NCBI GenBank assembly: GCA_934045075.1 | Contig: OW203745.1 | Span: forward strand, 16,185,768 to 16,249,767 | Length of the DNA stretch: 64,000 bases | Direction: 5' to 3' | Origin: Yponomeuta sedellus | Lineage: Eukaryota; Arthropoda; Insecta; Lepidoptera; Yponomeutidae | Part shown: in pieces, positions 31,314 through 40,669 of the stretch | Position numbering within the stretch: the first letter of the stretch is position 1 | How the letters are laid out: every line of letters starts with the position of its first letter | Notes under the pieces: generated by a model | What the model saw: only the letters and a program-made list of their open reading frames with translations | Database searches by the model: none | What the model was told of the DNA's origin: nothing | Program-made: the position numbers and the translations under genes

Positions 31314-31431
31314 GCCAACGATACGTGCTGTTCCCAGGCGGTCACCCATCCAAGTACTGAACACGCCCGATGTTGCTTAACTTCGGTGATCGGACGAGAA
31401 CCGGTGTATTCAACATGGTATGAACGTTGGC
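31314..31431 (-). rRNA. 5S ribosomal RNA, copy 6
   Basis: Identical to copy 1. Minus-strand upstream box GATATGTACGTACATTTTGC, terminator TTTTTGCCATTTTTATTTTC downstream. Confidence 0.97.
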
Positions 31432-32285
31432 GATAGTATTAGCAAAATGTACGTACATATCCATCTGAAAAAAAGCTATTCAAAAATTGTATCAAAAACG
31501 TCTACGTACTGAAGCTGAAGGTTGTAGGCACATGGCGGTGACGTCATCGGGGGCAAAATTGTGCTAAACTGTCTTGTGCTAAAGATACACATATAGGTAC
31601 GTATGATAAGATTCCATGATTGCCATTAATGACTTTAAATTCCAGTTATTACAACGACAGTTCAAAGCGTTTAATTTTACTTAGATTTGCGAGTCGTTAG
31701 GTTACAAATCATACTAGTTGAATAGAAAACGGTAAATAAAAGCTAATAACATTATCTCCTATAGACACTGTGAGTTCCCTCACAATATAGTGTGGAGCTG
31801 TGTGTTAATAAAATTCATATGATGTGATGATAAGCAACAATTTTATTCAATTTATCACTCACTCGTATCATGACTATCGATGTACATTGCGCAGTCGAGT
31901 TTTCCGTCTTGTTCATCTGTACGTTTATCTTTGCAATGTACATTGATTTTACATAGTACAACATGAATAAAATAGGACATGAATAAAATAGGAGGCTTAT
32001 AAAATAGGACCTTGAAATCAGGCTGCTCTGAACTAGGGCTCGTTTTATCACACTAGTGACAGCAGAAACATCCAAATCATTTGTTACATCCGGTTTTGGT
32101 TTTGAGGTCAATCAATCAAAGTGTTTTATCCAAAATTACACAGAAACTGAGACGTATTGAACGTTAAGGTTTAACAAGGTGTCCATTGTCATGGGCTCAT
32201 AGGATATCAACGCGTGCCTTCGATGTGCAACACGTTTTACAGCGCGCATCTGTCAAACAAAATGAGCAACGTACACTACTTACAG
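31432..32285. repeat. 5S spacer, duplicate of 24903-25895
   Basis: Same order of shared blocks as listed for 24903-25895, with small insertions or deletions. A 98-codon minus frame here (31815-32111) is a chance frame: its counterpart in the other copy is not open. Confidence 0.8.
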
Positions 32286-32562
32286 AGGGATTGTGTTGAG
32301 AGAATGTTCCTTCCATTTTGAAGAACAGTATTAAACATCATGATTTATCACTTAATGGTCTAAAATAATATTTGTAAATATTCGTGATTTTTTACTTTTA
32401 ACGCGAAACTCTGAATTCTAGTGCAATCTGTGGTGGTAGGTCGTACCACGACGTTGAAAAGTGTTTTGTAACTTGTGAATAGTATAAAATGTCGTCTGCA
32501 CTCCCATGTGACAAAATAATGGTTTCTCTATTAGGTTGAGAACGAAAAAAAAATGGCAAAAA
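32286..32562. other. 5S spacer
   Basis: No recognised gene; ends in the usual ATGGCAAAAA terminator-side sequence. Confidence 0.45.
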
Positions 32563-32680
32563 GCCAACGATACGTGCTGTTCCCAGGCGGTCACCCATCC
32601 AAGTACTGAACACGCCCGATGTTGCTTAACTTCGGTGATCGGACGAGAACCGGTGTATTCAACATGGTATGAACGTTGGC
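32563..32680 (-). rRNA. 5S ribosomal RNA, copy 7
   Basis: Identical to copy 1; terminator context TTTTTGCCATTTTTTTTTCG on the minus strand. Confidence 0.97.
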
Positions 32681-33283
32681 GATAGTGATTTCGAATCGTA
32701 CATACCTAATCGTACATAACAATCGTCATCTGAATGCTGTTCTAAACCACACTGAACAAATACGAAATTGGCTTTTTTGGTGCACTTATAGACGAGAGAG
32801 AAGAAAATATTGATGCGCTTTACTTGAAGGTTTTTATTGGAGTATGACAGACCATGCATAGACGATGCACGTTTGTAAAGCAAGATAAAAAAATAAAGCT
32901 TAATGTTTCATTGATTTAAACAACACAGCTGTTTCGATAATACCGTAATAATCATTGACCATCATGATCTTATTAATTTGGACCAGCTTATTTTGATTGT
33001 TAGTAATAAAAATGTAAACGACAGCGGTATTTCTGTAAACTTGTTTTAAAGTGCTTCGGGTTGCTAACTACCGCCACCAATGGAAAAAAAGTTAACTTGT
33101 GTTGTGTATAATACATTTTTAATTAAAAGTGAACACGAGAAATCATGAAAAAACCTAATCGGACACTTTCTACAAAAAATCAAGTAAATACACGAGGAAT
33201 TAAAAGTGCTTTAACATGAAGTGGAAGTTTTGTTTAAAAAATGATTTCTCTTCCAACTAAAACGAGAATAAAAATGGCAAAAG
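32681..33283. other. 5S spacer with MITE end at 33053-33112
   Basis: CTGTTTCGATAATACCGTAA at about 32931-32950 is the uninterrupted equivalent of the MITE target at 33530. At 33053-33112 GTGCTTCGGGTTGCTAACTA and GCCACCAATGG are one end of the family seen at 36326-36661. Confidence 0.6.
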
Positions 33284-33401
33284 GCCAACGGTACGTGCTG
33301 TTCCCAGGCGGTCACCCATCCAAGTACTAAACACGCCCGAAGTTGCTTAACTTCGATGATCGGACGAGAACCGGTGTATTCAACATGGTATGAAAGTTGG
33401 C
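33284..33401 (-). rRNA. 5S ribosomal RNA, copy 8 (divergent, possible pseudogene)
   Basis: Five substitutions against the consensus: GTACCG for GTATCG, TTTAGTAC for TTCAGTAC, CAACTTCGGG for CAACATCGGG, ATCATCGAAG for ATCACCGAAG and CCAACTTTCA for CCAACGTTCA on the minus strand. Several fall in the internal control region and in helix I. Upstream box TACGTACGATTTG is still present. Being the most divergent copy, it is probably a decaying gene. Confidence 0.85.
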
Positions 33402-34464
33402 GATGGTAACTTCAAATCGTACGTACATAAGTCATCTGAATGCTATACTAAACCACAGAGGACTAAACGGGCTCTTGTTCACGCCATAAACTATACCTTA
33501 TAGAACAAAGATAAACAGCTGTTTCGATAATAATACCGTATAGAGGCGGAAACACATTATTAAAACGCAACGCGACCCGACGAAACGCGACGCGTGTTTA
33601 TTCGAATCAAATTGTACTATTTTCTATGACTAGAATCACACTATGAACATCCGACGCGACCCCATGCGCACGGTAATTGCACGGTGTACATCGGGTGTCG
33701 ACACGTCGCGTCGTCGGGTCGCGTTTTAATAATGTGTTTCCGTCTTAATCATTGACTATCTTATTCTGATTGTTACAAATAAAAATGTAAACGACAGTGG
33801 TTTTTCTGTAAACTTTTTTTTAATTTAATACAGCACTACAAACATTGTTTAATTTAATGCCGTATTCACTTACTTTGTTTTTTTCGGAAACCTGAGGGGC
33901 GAGTCTCTAAAATGCATAGTTGTTCAATAGAGTCCTATTAGTCCGGTAACGGTCGTTTCATTCACACTAACGGTAGTCTGGTATTATCGCATTGCAATGG
34001 TATAACCCTTGCTATAGTTTGGCAAAAAAGTCTAGAAATTTAAAAACAAAACTTTGTACCTATGGAGAAAAGTCACTTCTTGGGACTTTAGTATGGATAT
34101 TGTTGCCATAATTAACTGAACTTTTTTGCCAAGCTGTACTTAACTCGATCGATCTTCTTCGCGAGAGATGCCTGTTTAATTTGCGCGGGTTATACCCCTG
34201 GAATGGTATTGTAGTGCTATTGCTTTGTAGATTACCAAATTGAGGCAAATAATAACCATGGTCGTAATTACATCATTCTATTGAAAAACTATGCAAGTAT
34301 TAGACTCTAGGGCCTGGTTGGACTCTACCGACAAAAAAACAAGTAAGTTCACGCGGAATTAAATTAATAATGTTTAGTGCTTACGGAAGTTTTATTTAAA
34401 AAATTGGAACTCTGCCTACTTACTGCCATCCTTAGGTTGAGAATGAAAATAAAAATGGCAAAAA
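33402..34464. other. 5S spacer with a MITE insertion
   Basis: Carries the MITE at 33543-33745. GAATGCTATACTAAACC at 33438-33454 is the empty site corresponding to the 946-bp insertion at 29971. The right part repeats TTCACGCGGAATTAA and GTGCTTACGGAAGT of other spacers. A 62-codon minus frame (34060-34248) is unrecognised. Confidence 0.6.
33543..33745. mobile_element. ~203-bp MITE with GC-rich palindromic ends
   Basis: Inverted ends GGCGGAAACACATTATTAAA and TTTAATAATGTGTTTCCG, continuing into CGCGACCCGACGA / TCGTCGGGTCGCG. TA flanks both ends, and the paralogous spacer at 32940-32955 (ACCGTAATAATCATTG) looks like the unoccupied site, so a TA-target (Tc1/mariner-like) insertion fits. Confidence 0.82.
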
Positions 34465-34582
34465 GCCAACGATACGTGCTGTTCCCAGGCGGTCACCCAT
34501 CCAAGTACTGAACACGCCCGATGTTGCTTAACTTCGGTGATCGGACGAGAACCGGTGTATTCAACATGGTATGAACGTTGGC
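34465..34582 (-). rRNA. 5S ribosomal RNA, copy 9
   Basis: Identical to copy 1; the rightmost unit of the cluster. Terminator TTTTTGCCATTTTTATTTTC downstream on the minus strand. Confidence 0.97.
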
Positions 34583-35049
34583 GAATATGTGATCGAATTG
34601 TACTTATCGATATTCATCCAAATCAAAATTAACATTGTATTCAATTCACAACAGTGATCCGAAAATACGAAGTCAACCTCTTGTCCATGAAATTATATGT
34701 TTCGAAGGTGTTCTTAACAGGTAAGCAAACAAAAGACAGCACACCTACAGCTTATGTTCCTTTAGTGGTTAACACTATAGTGTTTTCCCCTGACATTCTC
34801 TTGAACCACAACGCGTCTACTGCTTTGTGCTGTGGCGAACGCCACCCTGGCACTATGGGCAGTCCGACGCTGGTCAAGAAGTAGACCAATTTCTCGTCTA
34901 TATAACTATGTTATGAAGAAACCACGCCGATTTCCTGTGGAAGTATTAATGTTTTGATAACTGCAGAAAAATATTGCATTCACGGGAGATGTTCGCCGCC
35001 AGCTGTGTATAATCTCTCTTTTCCAAGCGAAATTGATCTTCGACGCTGG
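34583..35049. other. anonymous DNA beyond the 5S cluster
   Basis: A 76-codon plus frame at 34654-34884 ends in ERHPGTMGSPTLVKK; no family was recognised and no splice sites with neighbours were evident, so it is not called as a gene. Confidence 0.45.
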
Positions 35050-35610
35050 CAAATCAGCCAATGTCTGATGTTACTGAGCCAAAACTTTTTTTTTCTCCTA
35101 TCGAGACTAATGTTTTGACTTGAAAGTTATTGATGGCAATCATGGAATCTAATAATAAAGGCTCTGATATATTAAGTTTAAGGGAGAGAGAAATAATTTA
35201 TTCAACGGCACAATACTAAAAACATAACAAAACAGTAACAAATTCACAAAACACAGCAAAACATTAATAGATACCTACACAAAGTTTACACTGCACTAAA
35301 AACAAACTGAGAAAGAAATAAGCAAATAAGAAAATTAGAAACAAATAATGTGCGATGGCCATTTTTAAATAAATTAAAAGAAGCTAACAGATATAATGTA
35401 AAGTTATAGTACAGATATTTGCGGATATCGTTGCAGTTATGTTATTTAAGATGATTTTAGAAAAAAATGTCAGAGTGGTGGAGTTTTTTCCCCGCTCCCG
35501 TTTTTCCCACAAGCACCTACGGCCCGATAGGCAGCCGCTGACATAGTAAATTGATGTTCAGCAAAGAGTATGTAAATTATTTACGTTGAAATAAATTATT
35601 ATTATTATTA
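35050..35610 (+). repeat. retroposon-like dispersed repeat with ATT tail
   Basis: AAAGTTATTGATGGCAATCA, TGTCAGAGTGGTGGAG, CGGCCCGATAGGCAGC and a TTATTATTATTATTATT tail. A second copy is at 52070-52325 (AAAGTTATTAATGGCAATTA, CGGCCCGAAGGCAGCGG). The A/T-rich simple tail suggests a retroposon 3' end. Confidence 0.6.
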
Positions 35611-35680
35611 TTGATTTCTGATTTCCTCTTCCCTTCTGTTTTGCCCAATTTGTCAACCTGAAGAAGTCTCTACCGTACGC

Positions 35681-36198
35681 CAGTGGTCTCGAACCTACCG
35701 ATTTTTCGGTATTTCTACCGATATGGGCCCTGTCCTACCGAAATGCAACGATTTTTCCACAATTTCTGAGAATATCTTTATTTATTACGATTTTTCTTCC
35801 AATTTTGATACTTCTTAGTTAACGTTAGGGTAAATCCCTTAATAGTAAGTGAACATAGAGAATGAGAATTAGGTATTGCAGCTTTTCCGTAAATACACAT
35901 TTTTGGGAATACCCTTGAGTCCTACAATTCGATGTTAGGGGGTTCGCACTCGAGAATTCACTTTGTGATGACTTCGAAATTAATTCAAAGATTGAAATTA
36001 AGTTAAACAAAAGACCTTTTTATTAATAAACGGATTCTGTTTTTGTCACTCTGAAACAATACGTGGGAATTAACGCCTCCAATAAGTCTAGAACCAACGT
36101 TTATTTAGTTAGATAACATTATACCGATTTTAAGTACAAATATACCGATATTTGAGGGCAACACTACCGATTTCGCACTTTGACGTTAGAGTCCACTG
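35681..36198. mobile_element. 518-bp hAT-type non-autonomous element
   Basis: Ends CAGTGGTCTC and GAGTCCACTG (complement CAGTGGACTC), flanked by a perfect 8-bp duplication CCGTACGC (35673-35680 and 36199-36206), the hAT signature. Subterminal TACCGA repeats occur on both sides (about three left, three right). No transposase domain was recognised in the interior. Confidence 0.92.
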
Positions 36199-36234
36199 CC
36201 GTACGCTAACAAGCACAACGTCCTATAAAGGCGT

Positions 36235-36741
36235 TACGCCTGCCATGTAATGTCTCAACGAACTGAATTGAGTCCTTTCACAACGTTTTATCTATGTGTT
36301 GAAAATAAATACTTAAGGTAACTTCAGGTGCTTCGGGATGCTAACTAGCGCCACCAATGGAAAAAAATCATAACTTGTTTTATATAGGTTTTTTTTTAAT
36401 TTAACAGAAATCTTAACAACTATTTTTAAGAACTTACAGCCTAGATGAATAGATTAGAACTGTAACCGCTAAAAACGGACGTTTTTGGCGGAAAATTATT
36501 AAAGTCGAAAAGGTTGTTGATTCTAGGTTCTAGACTAGGTTCCAAAAATTGTTGTCACAGTTATTAAGATTTCTCATGTGCACTTTTAAATAAAAACGTA
36601 TTGTAACACAAATTATGATTTTTTTTCCATTGATGACGCTAGTTAGCACCCTGAAGACTTTAAATATTAATTTTTAACTCATAGATAAAACGTTGTGAAA
36701 GGATTCAAGTCAGTTCGTAGAGACATTACAATGCGGGCGTA
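36235..36741. mobile_element. ~507-bp MITE-like element with ~65-bp TIRs, carrying a nested MITE
   Basis: Left end ACGCCTGCCATGTAATGTC ... CACAACGTTTTATCTATG and right end CATAGATAAAACGTTGTG ... GACATTACAATGCGGGCGT are imperfect reverse complements over about 65 bp. Between them sits the second inverted-repeat element at 36326-36661. Confidence 0.78.
36326..36661. mobile_element. nested ~335-bp MITE (GCTAACTAGCGCCACCAATGG family)
   Basis: Ends TGCTAACTAGCGCCACCAAT and ATTGATGACGCTAGTTAGCA plus A-rich subterminal sequence, TIR about 45 bp. Interior CTAAAAACGGACGTTTTTGG hairpin recurs at 15675 and 39715. This is the only copy in the window with both ends. Confidence 0.78.
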
Positions 36742-36974
36742 TCGAGATCTTGACCTGGCTAGACACAATCGCTTACGTCAAGGTTTTTGGGTTATTTCCC
36801 TCCCCGGATCTTTCCTCTACATCTCTGTTGTGTTTACGACGAACCGAGGGAAGGACCTGAGGGAATCCCCGTGAGCACGTCTTGTCTTCTTTACACTTTC
36901 CAGTTACGATCTGACAAATACTGTTGCCGACCGGGCCCATCAAACTTTTTTAAGTTTCTTTGATTGGTTTATCT

Positions 36975-37190
36975 ACAACTAGCCGTGCCCGTGTTTTATA
37001 AATTTTCCCATGGGAATAAGATATTTTTCAAAATGTAGCCTGTATGGTAATCCAGGGTGTCAGCTAACTCCAAAATTTACCAAATTTTATTGCAATCGCT
37101 CCAGCCGTTTAGACGTCAAGAAGTAACAAACATACGCACACACAAACTTTCGCCTTTAACATTACAGGCACATACATTACCTATAATATT
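36975..37190 (+). repeat. lepidopteran dispersed repeat (CTAGCCGTGCCCGTG...)
   Basis: AACTAGCCGTGCCCGTG, then CAATCGCTCCAGCCGTTTAG, AAGAAGTAACAAACATACGC and AACTTTCGCCTTTA. I recognise this pattern as a very common lepidopteran interspersed element; it is truncated in the middle. Confidence 0.65.
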
Positions 37191-37449
37191 ACTGTGATAT
37201 GTCTAATTTTAAAATTGGGAATAGTCCCATTAGTTGACATTATGGCAATGCCAAACGGGGACAACAGAAGGATTAAACATTCCTAAGTCACTTTCGCGTT
37301 TTTCCTCAATTTTTACGTGCATTTATTTCAAGTAATTTAAAATTAAGAACTTGAGCTTTTGATCGCAAAAACTGGTATTCTTATTCCTTTTGATTGTAAG
37401 TACCTATATTTAATGTAGTTTTACTTCTTTGCATTTCTAACGAAATAAT

Positions 37450-37660
37450 GAAATGAAATTAATTGAAATGAAAAGGTCTTTTTCAAAGTAGCGCAGAAAC
37501 TACGGCTTAACGAACGTTACAATTTATAGGTAAACATACCTACGAGTATATCTACTAACTAAACATATACGATGGTCACCTAAATTGATTGTAACGTTCA
37601 ATGAGCCGCAGTTTCTGCGCTTCTTTTAATAAAACATTTTCATTTCATTTTAAAGGCGAG
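37450..37660. repeat. two retroposon tails in inverted orientation
   Basis: Minus copy 37450-37530 (AATGAAAAGGTCTTTTTC, GCGCAGAAACTACGGC) and plus copy 37585-37660 (GTAACGTTCAATGAGCCGC, TTTCATTTCATTTT). Same tail as at 24365-24436. Confidence 0.6.
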
Positions 37661-38074
37661 CTTATCTTGTTGTGACAAAATCAATATTTTTTTAAATAAA
37701 AATGTTTGTCTCACAAACATACCTATAATAATAAAAAGCCCTCAATAAAAAAATGAAAGAATCCTAAATAACCATTCAGCAGTAATACCAGCTAGGCTAA
37801 AAAGCCGGAAAAGTTTTCTGCGCAGCACACAGGCCTTAGAAAAATGCCCAGCTGAGGAAAGGGTGGTGCGGTGGAAATTAAAACACCCGTACCCACAGGC
37901 TTTGTAAACCCCCAAGAGAATATCCCAACGGGTTCCAATCTGCAATTATAACGAAATTTCGAAAAGAAAAACAGCTTTGGATGCATTTTTACCAACATTT
38001 TAATGAAAAAACTGATACTGTAGAAATCTGATCTGATATTAGAGCGGTAGGCTCAATTCAGTCTGTATTGTGTA
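37661..38074. other. anonymous DNA 5' of tRNA-Ser
   Basis: Overlapping minus frames of 67-68 codons without recognisable features. Confidence 0.4.
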
Positions 38075-38156
38075 GCAGTCGTGGCCGAGTGGTTAAGGCG
38101 TCTGACTCGAAATCAGATTCCCTCTGGGAGCGTAGGTTCGAATCCTACCGGCTGCG
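38075..38156 (+). tRNA. tRNA-Ser (CGA)
   Basis: Acceptor GCAGTCG pairs with CGGCTGC, discriminator G. A box TGGCCGAGTGGTTAAGG, anticodon arm TCTGA-CTCGAAA-TCAGA with anticodon CGA at 38108-38110, long class II variable arm CCCTCTGGGAG, T arm GTAGG-TTCGAAT-CCTAC. 82 nt, no intron, T-run terminator from about 38168. Decodes UCG. Fully paired and probably active. Confidence 0.96.
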
Positions 38157-39151
38157 AAATTATTGCTGTTTTTTTCTTCACTTTTTATTTGCACTTTTAA
38201 GCTACCACTCGCATGAATTGCGTCTCATTTTAAGATGTCTTTCATAAACGTAATTGAATGAAGGTTTTAAACGATGGCCTTAATTGGAAGCTACATTATA
38301 TTAATATATTCTGCGATGCATTCCGACGCCCAAAACGTGTGCAGTCACACGTACGGTTTTAAAAAGCAGGTCAAGTAAGCTGCATGCCGATGTTTGGTAT
38401 TTTGCAATCATGCTGACGTCTTCAGCGACTTTGTACGCCTACATTTGCTTTGTGACCTTTACCAACTGAACAGAATCCGAAGATCATTTTTATAATGATC
38501 GACCAAGCGCTTAAGCAGGTCACTTTCAAACTATTTTATACATTGTTTTCGCTTTATCAGTTTTTATTGCTGTTAAGTTGCTTGTAGCGTTTAATTAATT
38601 TTTTGATTTGGTGTAGGTACCTACCTAAAACGGAAAGTGGCAGATCAATGTATTAACTAAGACAAAAAACACGTCCGGTTTTGGGTCCTACGGCCATTTT
38701 TGGCATAAATGCAATCTAGTCCCAGATGCGTGATCATAGGTTCTATCGTGCATCTTGAAATCTCTTTTACCATGATTGATAGATTGTATAGGTACTTATT
38801 GGAAATAAAATTATGTTTTTATTTCATTGCTTTAGTTGCCCACCGGATGCCCTTGAAATGAATTTGCTACTTAATCAACTCTAGATAGAAAACTTTACTA
38901 AATTTGAAGAGGTTTGGGTGTTATTGGCAACAAAATTAAATGGAGGCCATGAATTTCTAATTTGTGACAACGTGTTGGACGGTAGCAGAATACTTTTTGT
39001 TCTAGTCAACGAAGTCAAAAGTGAAATTAGGCCATAAAATATTCCAAAAATTCTTCTCACGTTTCCTAGATGTCGCTGGCAACGAAAGCTACATCGCGCA
39101 AACGAAACATTTTCTGAATTGATGACTACCCCGTTGTGCCGAAATGTAATC
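38157..39151. other. anonymous DNA between tRNA-Ser and U1
   Basis: A 90-codon minus frame (38881-39153) runs into the U1 gene start and has no recognised domain. The last ~100 bases should hold the U1 promoter (insect PSEA at about -60 to -40, 39092-39112), but no consensus could be verified by eye. Confidence 0.45.
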
Positions 39152-39312
39152 ATACTTACCTGGCGTAGGGGACACCGTGATCAAGTAGGCGGTTCCCCCA
39201 GGGCGAGGCTCTTCCATTGCACTGCGGTTGGGTTGACCCCTGCGATTATCCCTAATGTGGATAACTCGGGCGCGTTATTTTTGGTAGTGGGGACTGCGTA
39301 CGCGCCGTCCCC
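39152..39312 (+). ncRNA. U1 spliceosomal snRNA
   Basis: Recognises 5' splice sites. Begins ATACTTACCTGGCGT, the invariant 5' end that pairs with the splice site; followed by stem I with loop GATCAAGTAGGCGG, stem II (TTCCATTGCACTGCGG), CGATTATCCCTAATGTG and the Sm site ATTTTTGG, ending with a terminal stem (GGGGACTGCG...CGCCGTCCCC). About 161 nt, against ~164 in other insects. Loop I differs at two positions from the common GATCACGAAGG, the U1-70K binding loop, so this may be a variant or a decaying copy. Confidence 0.9.
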
Positions 39313-39539
39313 TTTTTATTCTCTAAATATCTCGTTGTGAGACCCATCATCGATATTCGAATTATCCAGAGAGTGTGTAACATATATAGCAGACCAATCG
39401 AATGTATCCACTTTGGTTTTTAATTTACAAAGGATTGCAAATAAACTTTGCTAACTATGTTAATTGTTAAGATACAAATCAAAATTTTTGTTGAAAATTA
39501 CGAAGAAATCCAAGCCTAGGCTTGGATTAGGCTCTACAA
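39313..39539. other. anonymous DNA 3' of U1
   Basis: Begins with a short T-rich stretch; no recognised content. A snRNA 3' box could not be assigned with confidence. Confidence 0.4.
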
Positions 39540-39870
39540 TGTCGATTCCGTATTCAAACTTGCACCACTAACGGCATAAAAATCTTAACTCTAAGTACCT
39601 AATATTAATCTTTTTTTTATATTTAAAAAGCATTGTGAACATCGTAAATTTTAACAAATGTGACAACTATTTTAAACCCAACCCTATTAGTCTAGACTTT
39701 GCTCGATTTCCGCCAAAAACGGCCGTTTTTTGGCATAACTGCTTTAAAGTCCTAGATTCTTCTAATAATAGCTACTATTATTTATAAGATTTATGATGTA
39801 CACTTTTTCTAGAGACGCGTAATACGTAATAAATTTTTTTGGTGGTATTAGTAAGCGCCTTTACTATAAT
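39540..39870 (+). repeat. degraded MITE-like sequence
   Basis: GCCAAAAACGGCCGTTTTTTGG and the end word TTTTTTTGGTGGTATTAG resemble the interior and right end of the 36326-36661 family, but the termini are too eroded for boundaries. Confidence 0.35.
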
Positions 39871-40127
39871 TGAATGGGAATCTCCCAGTGATCGGCTTTA
39901 TGAAATTTGTTTTCCAGATATGTAATGTAAAATGAAAAACATGGATGTTAATAATAAGACTTATTTTATTGCTTCCATTATTATTAAAAGTATTCCAACC
40001 GTTACAAAAGTACAAACTTGAACGTTAAGCCACTACTTAATGATAAATCTTGTTATTCTTTAACATGATACTTTAACGTCGATATCGATAATGTGACACT
40101 CTATTATAACAAAAACATAACATAACC

Positions 40128-40245
40128 TCACGCCTGTACCCCAGAGGGGTAGACAGAGACCACGGACTGCCACTTGCCACGATCCTGACACATCGCCTTC
40201 GCTTCATCAACGTTCATTAGTCGTTGCATGCACTTTCGCTAATCT
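40128..40245 (-). repeat. LINE 3' tail, minus orientation
   Basis: CTCACGCCTGTACCCCAGAG, CCACTTGCCACGATCCTGAC, TTCGCTTCATCAACGTTCAT, GTCGTTGCATGCAC: a good match to the complement of the 59130-59445 tail. Lies just beyond the 3' untranslated region of Gadd45. Confidence 0.7.
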
Positions 40246-40278
40246 CTACTCTATATTAAATTAGTACATATCAAAAAT

Positions 40279-40284
40279 TTTATT
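40279..40284 (-). promoter_or_regulatory. candidate Gadd45 poly(A) signal AATAAA
   Basis: Minus strand AATAAA about 390 nt downstream of the Gadd45 stop codon and before the LINE tail. It is the first canonical hexamer seen on that strand; alternatives with one mismatch lie closer to the stop. Confidence 0.35.
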
Positions 40285-40669
40285 TACTGCATGCACAAGA
40301 TTATAAGTGTTTAATAAGCTAAGAACAATTTCGTACAACATACAAGCCTATTGGCAAAGAGATTTTGATTTTCTATCAAAAAGTTAGGAGGCAAACTTCA
40401 GTTTTCCAATTACAAAAATTTTCTCCCATGTTCTCTCAAAGAGGAATCAATGTTTAACAAAGTCTCTCAAACAGCCAAAGACACGACTCAATCATCGACT
40501 AATTACAACATTGAAAGTCATAACGTAACAAATCAAAGCTACTCCTTTACAAATCCCAAAATGGCGTATAATCGCCGAGGCCTACCCAAAATGGTTGCCT
40601 TAATACAACTCTTAAAGGACTGTAAGTCCTATAAACATCAACTTATTCACGTTTGACTGGTATCCCCTT

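Noticed and set aside
31815..32111. 98-codon minus frame in a 5S spacer
   Set aside because: Not open in the homologous spacer copy near 25250-25500, so it is not conserved as coding.
15872..34582. 5S copies as 5S-derived SINEs (SINE3)
   Set aside because: Each gene ends in a T-run terminator directly after the mature 3' end, no shared transcribed body or poly(A) tail follows, and homology extends over both flanks as expected for duplicated genomic units.
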